Shown here: in pieces, positions 25,596 through 33,838 of the stretch
Position numbering within the stretch: position 1 is the first letter of the stretch
How the letters are laid out: the number at the start of each line of letters is the position of its first letter
Source: Natrinema hispanicum
GTDB taxonomy: Archaea; Halobacteriota; Halobacteria; Halobacteriales; Natrialbaceae
Reading direction: 5' to 3'
Assembly: GCF_900111485.1 (NCBI RefSeq)
Contig: NZ_FOIC01000028.1
Coordinates: 1 to 34,335 of the forward strand
DNA length: 34,335 bases
Notes under the pieces: generated by a model
Seen by the model: the letters and a program-made list of their open reading frames with translations, nothing else
What the model was told of the DNA's origin: nothing
The model's database searches: none
Translations under genes and position numbers: made by a program

Positions 25596-26593
25596 CAGCA
25601 CAGGCAGAACTCGAACTCGAAACCGAGACGATGACCGTACGGGAGGCGATCCGACAGGGCCTCCGCGAAGAACTCGAGCGTGACGAGGATGTCTACCTGA
25701 TGGGCGAAGACGTCGGGCTCTTTGGCGGCGTCCTCGAGGTAACGGGCGGCCTCTACGAGGAGTTCGGCGGCGAGCGGGTCCGGGATACGCCGATCAGTGA
25801 GGCCGGCTTTATGGGTGCGGCAACCGGCGCAGCGGCGACGGGCACGCGGCCGGTCGTCGAGCTCATGTTCTCGGATTTCATGGGCGTCTCGATGGAACAG
25901 ATCATGAACCAGATGGCGAAGATGCACTACATGTTCGGCGGGAAAGCCGAACTCCCAGTCACCGTCCGAACGACAGAGGGCGGTGGGATGGGTGCTGCCA
26001 GCCAGCACTCGGGGACGGTCCATACCTGGATCGCACACTTCCCAGGACTGAAGGCCGTCGCGCCGGGAACCGCCGCGAGTGCAAAAGGGCTGACAAAGGC
26101 CGCCATCCGCTCGGATGACCCCGTCTTCGTCTTCGAGAACAAAATGATCTACGAGCAGTCGGGCCAAGTCCCGACCGACGAGGACTTCACGGTTCCGATC
26201 GGGAAGGCGGCCGTCGAACGCGAGGGCGAGGACGTCACCGTCGTCGCCACCCAGCGACTCGTCGGCGAGTCACTCGGCGTAGCTGACTCGCTCGAGGGCG
26301 ACGTGAGCGTCGAGGTCATCGACCCGCGCTCGCTGTATCCGCTCGATACCGACACGATCGTCGAGAGCGTCGAGAAGACCGGCCGGCTGGTCGTCGCTGA
26401 CGAGAGTCCGCTTTCGTATGGGACGCACGCGGAAATCATCGCTCGTGTCCAAGAAGAGGCGTTCTTCAGCCTCGACGCACCGATCATGCGGGTCGGCACG
26501 CCTGACACGCACATGCCGTTCAGCCCGCCGCTCGAGCAGGAGGTCCTGCCCGGCGACGACGACGTCAAAGCCGCGATCCAGCGGATCTCGTAG
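25592..26593 (+). CDS. acoB: Thiamine-dependent dehydrogenase E1 beta (acetoin-type)
   Basis: 333 residues. Partner of E1 alpha. Motifs: MTVREAIRQGLREELERDEDVYLMGEDVG, FGGERVRDTPISEAGFMGAATGAA, HYMFGGKAELPVTVRT, and the C-terminal transketolase domain (VIDPRSLYPLDTDTIVESVEKTGRLVV, then LDAPIMRVGTPDTHMPFSPPLE). Start overlaps the E1 alpha stop by 4 nt (ATGA), consistent with equal synthesis of the two chains. Confidence 0.93.
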   Translation: MTAQAELELETETMTVREAIRQGLREELERDEDVYLMGEDVGLFGGVLEVTGGLYEEFGGERVRDTPISEAGFMGAATGAAATGTRPVVELMFSDFMGVSMEQIMNQMAKMHYMFGGKAELPVTVRTTEGGGMGAASQHSGTVHTWIAHFPGLKAVAPGTAASAKGLTKAAIRSDDPVFVFENKMIYEQSGQVPTDEDFTVPIGKAAVEREGEDVTVVATQRLVGESLGVADSLEGDVSVEVIDPRSLYPLDTDTIVESVEKTGRLVVADESPLSYGTHAEIIARVQEEAFFSLDAPIMRVGTPDTHMPFSPPLEQEVLPGDDDVKAAIQRIS

Positions 26594-26605
26594 CGGGGCC
26601 GCCAC

Positions 26606-27628
26606 GTGGCGACTATCGGACTGATCGTCAACCCCGCGGCAGGTCGTGACATTCGCCGGCTCACCGGCGGCGCGAGCGTCGTCGACAACTACGCGAAGCG
26701 CCGGGTCGCCGAGTGTGTCTGTGACGGCTTGACCATCACGGGCGAGCCCCTCGAGGTGCTCGTCATGCCCGACCGGACGGGAATCGCCGACCACGCGGTC
26801 GCGGAGGCTCCCGCGGAGACCGACGCGACGACGCTCGAGATGCCGATCGAGGAGAGTTCGGCCGACACCCGACGGGCAGCAGCCCGCTTTCGCGAGGAAG
26901 CCGACGCTGCAGTCGTCCTCGGCGGCGACGGCACGACCCGCGACGCCGCGCTCGAACTCGGCGACGTGCCACTGGTCGCGGTTTCGACGGGGACGAACAA
27001 CGTCGTGCCGTCGGCCGTCGACGGCACCGTTGCGGGCGCGGCTGCGGCACTCGTCGCGACTGGAACGGTCCCAGCCGACGCGGTGACAACGCGACACGGT
27101 ACGGTCGAGGCACGCGCCGAGACGTCGACCGGCGAGCGGCGGCTGACCGGACTTGCAGCCGCAGAGGTCTCCTCGAAGTCGTTTATTGGGACACGCGCGC
27201 TGCTCGATCCGTCCGACCTCCGTGGCGGGGTCGTGTCACAGGCCCACCCCAGTAACATCGGGCTCCCAGCCGTCGCAGGCGCTCTCGAGCCACTTTCCCC
27301 CACCGACCCCGGCGGCGTCGCCGTCCGACTTACTGATCCCGACGATGCGCCCCGATGTGTCCGCGCGATCGTCGCGCCGGGCGTCACCGCGACGGTCGGC
27401 GTCACGTCGTGCGACCGACTCGAGCCGGGCGAACCCGCCACGTTCGACGTGCCCGACGGTGTCGTCGGTGCCGACGGCGAGCGCGAACTCGAACTCACCG
27501 ACGCGACGGTCGAACTGACGCCTGTTCCGGACGGGCCGCGACTCGTCGATATCGACGCGACGCTCGAGCGGGGTGCACAAGCGGGCGGCTTCGAGATTCC
27601 CGCCGTCGACGAGCCGCAGAGAGAGTAG
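26606..27628 (+). CDS. acoX: AcoX-like NAD-kinase-fold protein
   Basis: 340 residues from a GTG start, 12 nt after E1 beta. The ATP-NAD kinase fold shows GLIVNPAAGRDIRRLTGG, the nucleotide loop VVLGGDGTTRDAALELG and the AVSTGTNNVVPS motif. Bacterial acetoin clusters (acoXABC) carry such a protein, AcoX, whose exact role is unsettled. Its presence is the main reason for reading this cluster as acetoin-type. The C-terminal part (about 230-335) is beta-rich. True NAD kinases are normally encoded elsewhere and lack this context. Confidence 0.82.
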   Translation: MATIGLIVNPAAGRDIRRLTGGASVVDNYAKRRVAECVCDGLTITGEPLEVLVMPDRTGIADHAVAEAPAETDATTLEMPIEESSADTRRAAARFREEADAAVVLGGDGTTRDAALELGDVPLVAVSTGTNNVVPSAVDGTVAGAAAALVATGTVPADAVTTRHGTVEARAETSTGERRLTGLAAAEVSSKSFIGTRALLDPSDLRGGVVSQAHPSNIGLPAVAGALEPLSPTDPGGVAVRLTDPDDAPRCVRAIVAPGVTATVGVTSCDRLEPGEPATFDVPDGVVGADGERELELTDATVELTPVPDGPRLVDIDATLERGAQAGGFEIPAVDEPQRE

Positions 27629-27670
27629 CCGCTCCGAGTCGGCGGGCAAAGCGTTACGTCGACTGTCGTG

Positions 27671-27687
27671 GTAGCGATATCCGCTAC
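27671..27687 (+). repeat. Inverted repeat at the VOC gene start
   Basis: GTAGC-GATATCC-GCTAC directly before ATG 27689. It could be an operator or a hairpin covering the start; short arms make this uncertain. Confidence 0.3.
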
Positions 27688-27688
27688 A

Positions 27689-28198
27689 ATGGCAACAGAT
27701 AACATTCCACATGTAGATGTCGAAATTCCGGAACTGTCGCAGATCGCGTTCGTCGTCGAGGATATCGACGACGGGATGGACCGGTTCGGCTCGATCCTCG
27801 GGGTTGGCCCCTGGGAAGTCTACCGGTTCGAGCCGCCGACGCTCACCGACCGGACCTACCACGGCGAGTCACACGAGTATTCGATGGTACTCGCGCTCAC
27901 CCAGCTCGGCGAGACGATGATCGAGCTGATCGAACCGCTCGAGGGTGAGAGCATTTACACGGAACATCTCGAGGACCACGGCGAAGGGCTCCATCACGTT
28001 GCCTGTTTCGCGTTCGACGATCCGCACGCGGTCGTCGAGGCGTTCGAGGACGCTGGCCTACCGGTCATCCAGAGCGGCAACTACGGCGGCACCGAGTACT
28101 GGTACTTCGACACCGCCGACGAACTCAACGGCGCGATCTTCGAGACCGCGGCGAACGTTGACGCGATGCCGGAACCGGATCGGACGTATCCAGAGTAA
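27689..28198 (+). CDS. VOC-superfamily (glyoxalase-like) protein
   Basis: 169 residues with two beta-alpha-beta-beta-beta units. The first begins IAFVVEDIDDGMDRFGSILGVGPW; the second is GLHHVACFAFDDPHAVVEAFEDAGLPV. Likely metal ligands are a Gln in place of the usual first His (LSQIAFVV), the Glu in MIELIEP, the His in GLHHVACF and the Glu in GAIFETA. This resembles methylmalonyl-CoA epimerase/glyoxalase-type enzymes. The substrate is not predictable. It follows acoX by 60 bp and may have its own promoter; possibly it handles a dicarbonyl or acyl-CoA related to the dehydrogenase. Confidence 0.8.
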   Translation: MATDNIPHVDVEIPELSQIAFVVEDIDDGMDRFGSILGVGPWEVYRFEPPTLTDRTYHGESHEYSMVLALTQLGETMIELIEPLEGESIYTEHLEDHGEGLHHVACFAFDDPHAVVEAFEDAGLPVIQSGNYGGTEYWYFDTADELNGAIFETAANVDAMPEPDRTYPE

Positions 28199-28225
28199 CG
28201 GGACCGTCAAACGGCCCGGCCGATT

Positions 28226-30037
28226 TTAGAGGCGCTCCCAGGTGAGGTCCAACTCGAGGTCCTCCCGAAGCATCTGCGAGACGTGACAGCCCCGCTCCCC
28301 GAGGTCGACGAGCCGGTCGACGGCCTCGTCGTCTTCGTCGGTTGCAAGGCGGATCGTCGCCGCGATGTCCTCGACTGATCCCTCCTCCGGCGTCGCATCG
28401 ACGTCGACCTGGATCTCCGCGACCGACATGTCGCGTTTGCTCGCCTGGAATCGGGTACTCAGCGAGAGACAGGCGGCGAGGCCACTGAGGGCGACGTCGA
28501 CCGGGGTCGGGCCGGTCTCGGTGCCGCCGCTGGATTCGGGCTCGTCGTACGTCCACTCGAAAGAGCCGGCCTCGATACGGCCTCGCATTCCCTCGGGGTT
28601 CGTGGCGGTAACCGATCGGCCTGGCATCTCCGTTTCTGCCCCGGCGGTCCCGCGCTCAGCTGCGTCTGCGACCTCGTCCGGCAGCAGCGGCCACGGCTCC
28701 TCGACGTAGTCGACGAGTGTCTCGAGGAACCGGGCTGCATCCGCCCCGTCGACGACCCGGTGGTCGAACGAGAGATCGAACGGGAGGTGGCGTCGCCACT
28801 CGAGACCGTTATCGTCGCCGCGGGTCGGTTGCTCGGCGATGGCGTCGACACCGAGGATGGCAACCTGTGGCGGATTGATGATCGGATCGAACGCCTCGAC
28901 GCCGAGAACGCCGAGATTTGTTACGGTGAACGTCCCTCCCTGGAGGTCGTCCATGGTGTAGTCGCCGCTGATCGCGCGGTCGACGAGGGTTCGTCGCTCG
29001 TCGGCGAGTTCAGCAAGTGATTTGCTTTCGACATCCGGGAGTACCGGCGCGATCAGCCCCTGTTCGATATCGACGGCGATGCCGACGTTGTGTTCCTCCC
29101 AGAGTTCGTGGACATCGTCTTCGAACGTCGCATTGAACGCGGGATGATCCGCGAGCGTCGCCGAGATGGCCCGGAGAAGGACGTCCTGGACCGAAATATC
29201 GGTCTTGAGGGTCGCATCGGCGGCGTCGGCAGCCGAAAGCAATGCCTCGGCATCGGCCTCGCGGTGGACGGTCACGTGGGCGGCCTCACGGTCGCTCTCG
29301 CTCAACCGCGAGGCGATCGTCTGGCGCATCCCGCCGAACGGCCGCTCTTCAGCGAGGGTACGGCTTGTCCCGCCAGTCTCCACCGCAGCTGCTTCGACGT
29401 CCTCTTGGGTGATCGCGCCCTGATAGCCGCTCCCGTCGACGGCCGCAAGGTCGACGCCCAGTTCGTCCGCGCGAGCACGCGCTCGCGGCGACGCGTCCGG
29501 TTTGCCGGCACCCGCCCCCTCGCTGGCCACCCGTTCGACGTCTTCTTCGGTGATCGATCCCTGATAACCGGTCCCCTCGACTGTCGTCAGCTCGACACCC
29601 AACTCGTCCGCCCGGTCTCGGGCCCGGGGCGAGGCCGTGATCTCGTCGGCTGTCGTGCCGCCAGCGCTGGTTTCGGTCCCGCTTGCGGTCGGTTCAGCCG
29701 CTCCCTCGTCCGGTTCCGGCTCGGGTTCGCCCTCCTCGACCTCGACGTCGGCTTCGAGATCGGCCGTCGCTTCGGCCTCGAGATCGCCGATGTCGGCCTC
29801 CGCCGGCGCGACGATCCCGATGGGGGTTCCCGGCGGCACCGTCTCGTCGACCTCGAGGTAGGTTCGTCGCAACACGCCGTCTTCGCGAGCCTCGATCTCT
29901 CCGATACTCTTTTCAGACTCCACTTCCGCGACTAACTCTCCCTCCGAGACCGAGTCGCCCTCATCGATCGCCCATTCGAGGAGCGTCCCGCGTTCCATCT
30001 CGAGCCCGAGTTTCGGCATCCGAACGATGTAACCCAT
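28226..30037 (-). CDS. Dehydrogenase E2 acyltransferase fused to an OsmC domain
   Basis: 603 residues. Lipoyl domain 1-80 with lipoyl-lysine K43 (EVESEKSIGEIEA); Ala/Glu linker; two tandem E3-binding domains (135-169 and 182-216, each ASPRAR.RADELGV and GYQG.IT.EDVE); catalytic acyltransferase domain 228-452 with SFDHRVVDGADAARF (H426); then an OsmC-like domain about 473-603 with GGTETGPTPVDVALSGLAACLS (C523) and GERGCHVSQML (C584). The frame is continuous. E2 carries acyl groups from E1 to CoA. OsmC/Ohr proteins reduce organic peroxides with two cysteines, and some use lipoyl groups as reductant; the glutamate usual in Ohr is absent here, as in YhfA-type members. ATG 30037 was chosen over 30052 because a TATA box lies 27 bp upstream of it. 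Opposite strand to acoABX. Confidence 0.92.
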   Translation of the reverse strand: MGYIVRMPKLGLEMERGTLLEWAIDEGDSVSEGELVAEVESEKSIGEIEAREDGVLRRTYLEVDETVPPGTPIGIVAPAEADIGDLEAEATADLEADVEVEEGEPEPEPDEGAAEPTASGTETSAGGTTADEITASPRARDRADELGVELTTVEGTGYQGSITEEDVERVASEGAGAGKPDASPRARARADELGVDLAAVDGSGYQGAITQEDVEAAAVETGGTSRTLAEERPFGGMRQTIASRLSESDREAAHVTVHREADAEALLSAADAADATLKTDISVQDVLLRAISATLADHPAFNATFEDDVHELWEEHNVGIAVDIEQGLIAPVLPDVESKSLAELADERRTLVDRAISGDYTMDDLQGGTFTVTNLGVLGVEAFDPIINPPQVAILGVDAIAEQPTRGDDNGLEWRRHLPFDLSFDHRVVDGADAARFLETLVDYVEEPWPLLPDEVADAAERGTAGAETEMPGRSVTATNPEGMRGRIEAGSFEWTYDEPESSGGTETGPTPVDVALSGLAACLSLSTRFQASKRDMSVAEIQVDVDATPEEGSVEDIAATIRLATDEDDEAVDRLVDLGERGCHVSQMLREDLELDLTWERL

Positions 30038-30060
30038 GGGATAGGATAGCATGAATAGGA

Positions 30061-30068
30061 TATAAAAG
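30061..30068 (-). promoter_or_regulatory. TATA box of the E2-OsmC gene
   Basis: CTTTTATA on the minus strand, centred 27 bp before ATG 30037, giving a leaderless message and selecting that start codon. GGTACC (30067-30072), the core of the acoA palindromes, overlaps its upstream (BRE) side. Confidence 0.6.
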
Positions 30069-30092
30069 GTACCGCCGGTCGATCATCGGACA

Positions 30093-30104
30093 GTGATCGA
30101 TCAC
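30093..30104. promoter_or_regulatory. 12-bp palindrome in the E2/porA spacer
   Basis: GTGATCGATCAC, perfect. It lies about 30 bp upstream of the E2 TATA box in the divergent region and is a plausible regulator site. A second palindrome, TTATCGATAA, is at 30137-30146. Confidence 0.4.
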
Positions 30105-30253
30105 GCTGACGTAATGAGGGAGAACGCGGCATCGGCTTATCGATAATGATCTTCCATGCCATATTATTCAATGGATGTTCATTCTTCACGAAAGATACTT
30201 GTCAATCCATAGCAAAGGCTTTAGGCACGGTAGTGCGAAAATTCGAATACGGT

Positions 30254-30267
30254 TGGCCCATCGGCCA
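30254..30267 (+). promoter_or_regulatory. Inverted repeat before porA
   Basis: TGGCC-CATC-GGCCA, ending 10 bp before ATG 30278. It could be an operator overlapping the transcript start or a leader hairpin. Confidence 0.3.
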
Positions 30268-30277
30268 CTGATCCACT

Positions 30278-32182
30278 ATGAGTAGCGACGAACTTATCTG
30301 GCGAATCGCGGGCGGTTCCGGTGACGGGATCGACTCGACGAGCCAGAACTTTGCCAAGGCGCTGATGCGCTCGGGGCTCGACGTATTCACTCACCGGCAC
30401 TATCCGTCGCGGATTCGCGGCGGCCACACGTACGTCGAGATTCGTGCCGCAGACCACAAGGTACAGTCACGTGGAGACGGCTACAACTTCCTGCTCGCAC
30501 TGGGCGACTCCTTCGCCCGGAACCCACAGGAAGACGCCTTCTACGGCAACGAAGAGATCAAGCCGCTCTCGGAGAACCTTGATGAACTCCGCGAGGGCGG
30601 GATCATCATCTACGACGAAGGCCTCATCAGCGAGGAAGACGTCGACGCACTCGATCTCGAGGCCCGTGCCGAGGAAAACGACTGGCACGTCTTCCCGATG
30701 GACCTCCGGGGACTCGCCCGCGAGCACGGCCGCGAGGTCATGCGTAACACTGCTGGCGTCGGCGCGACGGCTGCGCTGCTCGAGATGGATCTCGAACACA
30801 TCGAGGACCTGATGTCCGACGCGATGGGCGGCGACGTGCTCGAGGCGAACCTCGAGATCCTCCACGAGGCATACGATACCGTTACCGAGGAATACGACTT
30901 CGAGCACGACCTGCGAGCCCCCGAAGGCTCGCACGAGGCTGAGCAGGCGCTGTTGTCGGGCTCGAACGCGATCGCCTACGGCGCGATCGACGCCGGCTGT
31001 CGGTTCATCTCCGGCTACCCGATGACGCCGTGGACGGACGTGTTCACCATCCTCAGCCAGAACTTCCCCGACATGGGTGGCATCTCCGAGCAGGTCGAAG
31101 ACGAGATCGCTGCTGCGGCGCTGGCCGTCGGTGCGAGCCACGCCGGCGTCAAGGCGATGTCCGGCTCTTCGGGAGGTGGCTTCGCGCTGATGAGCGAACC
31201 GCTCGGTCTCGCCGAGATGACCGAGACCCCGGTGGTCCTCATCGAGGCCATGCGTGCCGGTCCCTCGACCGGGATGCCGACGAAACCCGAACAGTCCGAC
31301 TTAGAGCACATCCTCTATACGAGTCAGGGCGATTCCCAGCGCGTCGTCTTCGCGCCCGGGAACATCGAGGAAGCCTACGAGCAGACCCGGCTGGCCTTCG
31401 AAATCGCCTGGGACTACCAGCTCCCGGCGATCATCATCTACGATCAGAAGCTCTCCGGCGAGAACACCAACGTCGATGTCGACTTTTTCGACCGCGAACC
31501 CGCGCCGGATCTCGGATCGACGCTCACCGAGGAGGAACTCCGGGAGGCCGCCCACGACAACTCCGGGAAGTTCAAGCGCTTCAACTACGAGGACGCCGAA
31601 AACGGCGTCGCATCGCGCTCGATCCCCGGCCAAAAGGGCGGGCGCTTCCTTGCGACCGGCAACGAACACAGCCCCGTCGGCCACATCAGCGAAGACCCCG
31701 ACAACCGCGTCGCCCAGATGGACCGCCGCCTCGAGAAACTCGAGTCGATCCGTGAGGACCTCGACAGCCGAGAATCGTCGACTCAGACTTACTTCGGCGA
31801 CGAGACGGCTGACTACGGGATCATCACGTGGGGCTCGAGTCAGGGTGCCGTCGAGGAGGCCGTCGAGCGACTCAACGACGCCGGCCACTCGGTGAAAGGC
31901 ATCAGCGTCTCCGACATGATGCCGTTTGCCGAGGCCGACGTGACCGAATTCCTCGAGAGTGTCGACGAGGCGATGGTCGTCGAGATGAACGCCACCGCAC
32001 AGTTCCGCGGCCTGCTCCAGAAGGAACTGGGCCGGTTCGGCGAGAAGCTGACCAGCCTACTGAAGTACAACGGCGAGCCGTTCGAGCCCGCCGAGATCGT
32101 CGAGGGCTACGAGGTCAACTTCGTCGAGGAAGAGCGCGAACCGACCGCACAGGTACGAATCGAACCAGCTGCAGGTGACTGA
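30278..32182 (+). CDS. porA: Pyruvate (2-oxoacid):ferredoxin oxidoreductase, alpha chain (gamma-alpha fusion)
   Basis: 634 residues. With the beta chain it oxidises a 2-oxoacid to acyl-CoA and CO2, passing electrons to ferredoxin; in haloarchaea this replaces the NAD-linked pyruvate dehydrogenase. The N-terminal gamma domain (1-190) starts IAGGSGDGIDSTSQNFAKAL and has RIRGGHTYVEIRA. The alpha domain (from about 225) has GYPMTPWTDVFTILSQ, SGSSGGGFALMSEPLGLAEM and RAGPSTGMPTKPEQSDL. Its length fits the haloarchaeal pyruvate enzyme better than the shorter 2-oxoglutarate paralogue, but that assignment is by size and memory. The stop is 3 nt before porB. Confidence 0.9.
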   Translation: MSSDELIWRIAGGSGDGIDSTSQNFAKALMRSGLDVFTHRHYPSRIRGGHTYVEIRAADHKVQSRGDGYNFLLALGDSFARNPQEDAFYGNEEIKPLSENLDELREGGIIIYDEGLISEEDVDALDLEARAEENDWHVFPMDLRGLAREHGREVMRNTAGVGATAALLEMDLEHIEDLMSDAMGGDVLEANLEILHEAYDTVTEEYDFEHDLRAPEGSHEAEQALLSGSNAIAYGAIDAGCRFISGYPMTPWTDVFTILSQNFPDMGGISEQVEDEIAAAALAVGASHAGVKAMSGSSGGGFALMSEPLGLAEMTETPVVLIEAMRAGPSTGMPTKPEQSDLEHILYTSQGDSQRVVFAPGNIEEAYEQTRLAFEIAWDYQLPAIIIYDQKLSGENTNVDVDFFDREPAPDLGSTLTEEELREAAHDNSGKFKRFNYEDAENGVASRSIPGQKGGRFLATGNEHSPVGHISEDPDNRVAQMDRRLEKLESIREDLDSRESSTQTYFGDETADYGIITWGSSQGAVEEAVERLNDAGHSVKGISVSDMMPFAEADVTEFLESVDEAMVVEMNATAQFRGLLQKELGRFGEKLTSLLKYNGEPFEPAEIVEGYEVNFVEEEREPTAQVRIEPAAGD

Positions 32183-32185
32183 CCA

Positions 32186-33121
32186 ATGAGTGCATTCAAC
32201 GCGATCGGAGAGGAACGGGAAATCGACCGGGACGAGTACACGCCCGGTGTCGAACCACAGCCAACCTGGTGTCCAGGCTGTGGTGACTTCGGCGTCCTGA
32301 AGGCGCTGAAACAGGCGCTGCCGGAGGCCGGCAAGACGCCCGAAGAAGTGCTGACTGTCACCGGGATCGGCTGTTCGGGCAAGCTCAACAGCTATCTCGA
32401 CACCTACGGCTTCCACACGATCCACGGGCGCTCGCTGCCCGTGGCTCGAGCCGCCAAACTCGCAAATCCCGACCTCGAGGTCATCGCCGCCGGCGGTGAC
32501 GGCGACGGCTACGGGATCGGTGGCAACCACTTCATCCACTCGGCCCGCGAGAACCACGACATCACCTACATCGTCTTCAACAACGAGATCTTCGGCCTGA
32601 CGAAAGGCCAGACCTCGCCGACGAGTCCGAAGGGCCACAAGTCCAAAACGCAGCCCTCGGGCAGCGCGAAGACGCCGATCCGGCCGCTGTCGATGTCGCT
32701 GAACGCCGGTGCGAGCTACGTCGCCCGCACTGCCGCCGTCAACCCCAACCAGGCCAAAGAAATCATCAAAGAGGCCATCGAACACGACGGCTTCGCCCAC
32801 ATCGACTTCCTGACTCAGTGTCCGACCTGGAACAAAGATGCCCGCCAGTACGTCCCCTATGTCGACGTCCAGGAGTCCGACGACTACGACTTCGACGTCA
32901 CGAACCGGGCCGAAGCCGCCGAGATGATGCGCGAGACCGAGGACGTCTTAAACGAGGGGACCGTCCTCACCGGCCGCTACTACGTCGACGAGGACCGACC
33001 GTCCTACACCGAGGAGAAACGGGCCGTCGGCGAACTGCCCGACGAGCCACTGGCCGAACGGTACTTCGACGACGACGCCGAGTGGGAGCGCAGCTACGAC
33101 CTGCTCGAGCGACACACGTAA
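32186..33121 (+). CDS. porB: Pyruvate (2-oxoacid):ferredoxin oxidoreductase, beta chain
   Basis: 311 residues. Binds thiamine diphosphate and an iron-sulfur cluster. It shows TWCPGCGDFGVLKALKQAL, VTGIGCSGKLNSY, the thiamine/Mg motif AAGGDGDGYGIGGNHF and VFNNEIFGLTKGQTSPTSP, plus a later cysteine in LTQCPTWNK. Cotranscribed with porA (3-nt gap). The substrate could be 2-oxoglutarate instead of pyruvate. Confidence 0.92.
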   Translation: MSAFNAIGEEREIDRDEYTPGVEPQPTWCPGCGDFGVLKALKQALPEAGKTPEEVLTVTGIGCSGKLNSYLDTYGFHTIHGRSLPVARAAKLANPDLEVIAAGGDGDGYGIGGNHFIHSARENHDITYIVFNNEIFGLTKGQTSPTSPKGHKSKTQPSGSAKTPIRPLSMSLNAGASYVARTAAVNPNQAKEIIKEAIEHDGFAHIDFLTQCPTWNKDARQYVPYVDVQESDDYDFDVTNRAEAAEMMRETEDVLNEGTVLTGRYYVDEDRPSYTEEKRAVGELPDEPLAERYFDDDAEWERSYDLLERHT

Positions 33122-33123
33122 TT

Positions 33124-33156
33124 CGACCGTCGACGCCGACCCAGAGCTGACGGTCG
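33124..33156 (+). terminator. Inverted repeat after porB
   Basis: CGACCGTC (33124-33131) and GACGGTCG (33149-33156), 8-bp arms with a 17-nt loop, right after the porB stop. No T-run is adjacent, so it may serve termination or RNA stability. Confidence 0.3.
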
Positions 33157-33838
33157 GCTGCCGTCTCGAGCCCGCCTCCACATACGGTTCGCTGTCTCTG
33201 TTTTCTGGCACTGGCTGAGACGGGTTCCTGTCACGAATCCCAGTGTACCCGCAGGACGGCCGCGGCCCCACCGGCACTGACTGACAGCAGACCTATGCCA
33301 GGGGTCCGTATCAGCAGTTTCGTGTCCCGCGTCGAGTCCACCTTAGGGCCGGTTGTTCGCGGGCTCGATGACCGAATCGACAGCTCTATTGAATCGCCAG
33401 ACGGCGTTGGAATCAGTTGGTCACGTACTGTTTGCTGGTATCGACGAGACATCTCCGTTGCACAGCATTGCCGGCGAGTCGCTTGCAGAACCAGTGTCAG
33501 AATTCTATCGACCGAGAAACACATTTAGCCGAAGCGCTGCTTCAGTGGCGGTCAGGTCCAGATCTCTGACCCCAACCGCTCGAGACCGCCTGTGAGACCT
33601 CCTCGTCCCGTAGTGTTCGCGCGACGCTGCGATTCACTGACGGTAGTGTGACAGAACCGTTCGACTGGGAACCGTAGATCACAACCCTCGAGTATGAACG
33701 CTGATCGCTGGTGAGAGAACTGGATAAGTGAGTAATAGCTCTGAAAGAGCCGCGTTATGAGTTTACACGTCGGAGTGACCAGAGTTCGAGAACAGTGTTC
33801 TTCCCAAGCTTTTACACAGTATTTCGAGTGTATCCGTT
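33157..33838. other. Gene-poor stretch
   Basis: About 680 bp with no gene I can support. Short open frames of 77-97 codons exist on both strands (33231-33595), but none shows a domain, an RBS or typical acidic haloarchaeal composition. It may hold the remains of a small gene. The right edge contains the promoter of the next gene. Confidence 0.5.
33789..33816 (+). promoter_or_regulatory. Promoter with palindrome for the Cys-rich small gene
   Basis: AGAACA-G-TGTTCT (33789-33801, perfect arms) is followed by a TATA-like CTTTTACA (33809-33816) centred 27 bp before ATG 33839. It predicts a leaderless message with a possible regulator site just upstream of the TATA box. Confidence 0.5.

Noticed and set aside
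33231..33595. Short frames of 77-97 codons on both strands
   Set aside because: No domain, RBS, promoter spacing or composition supports any one of them over the others.
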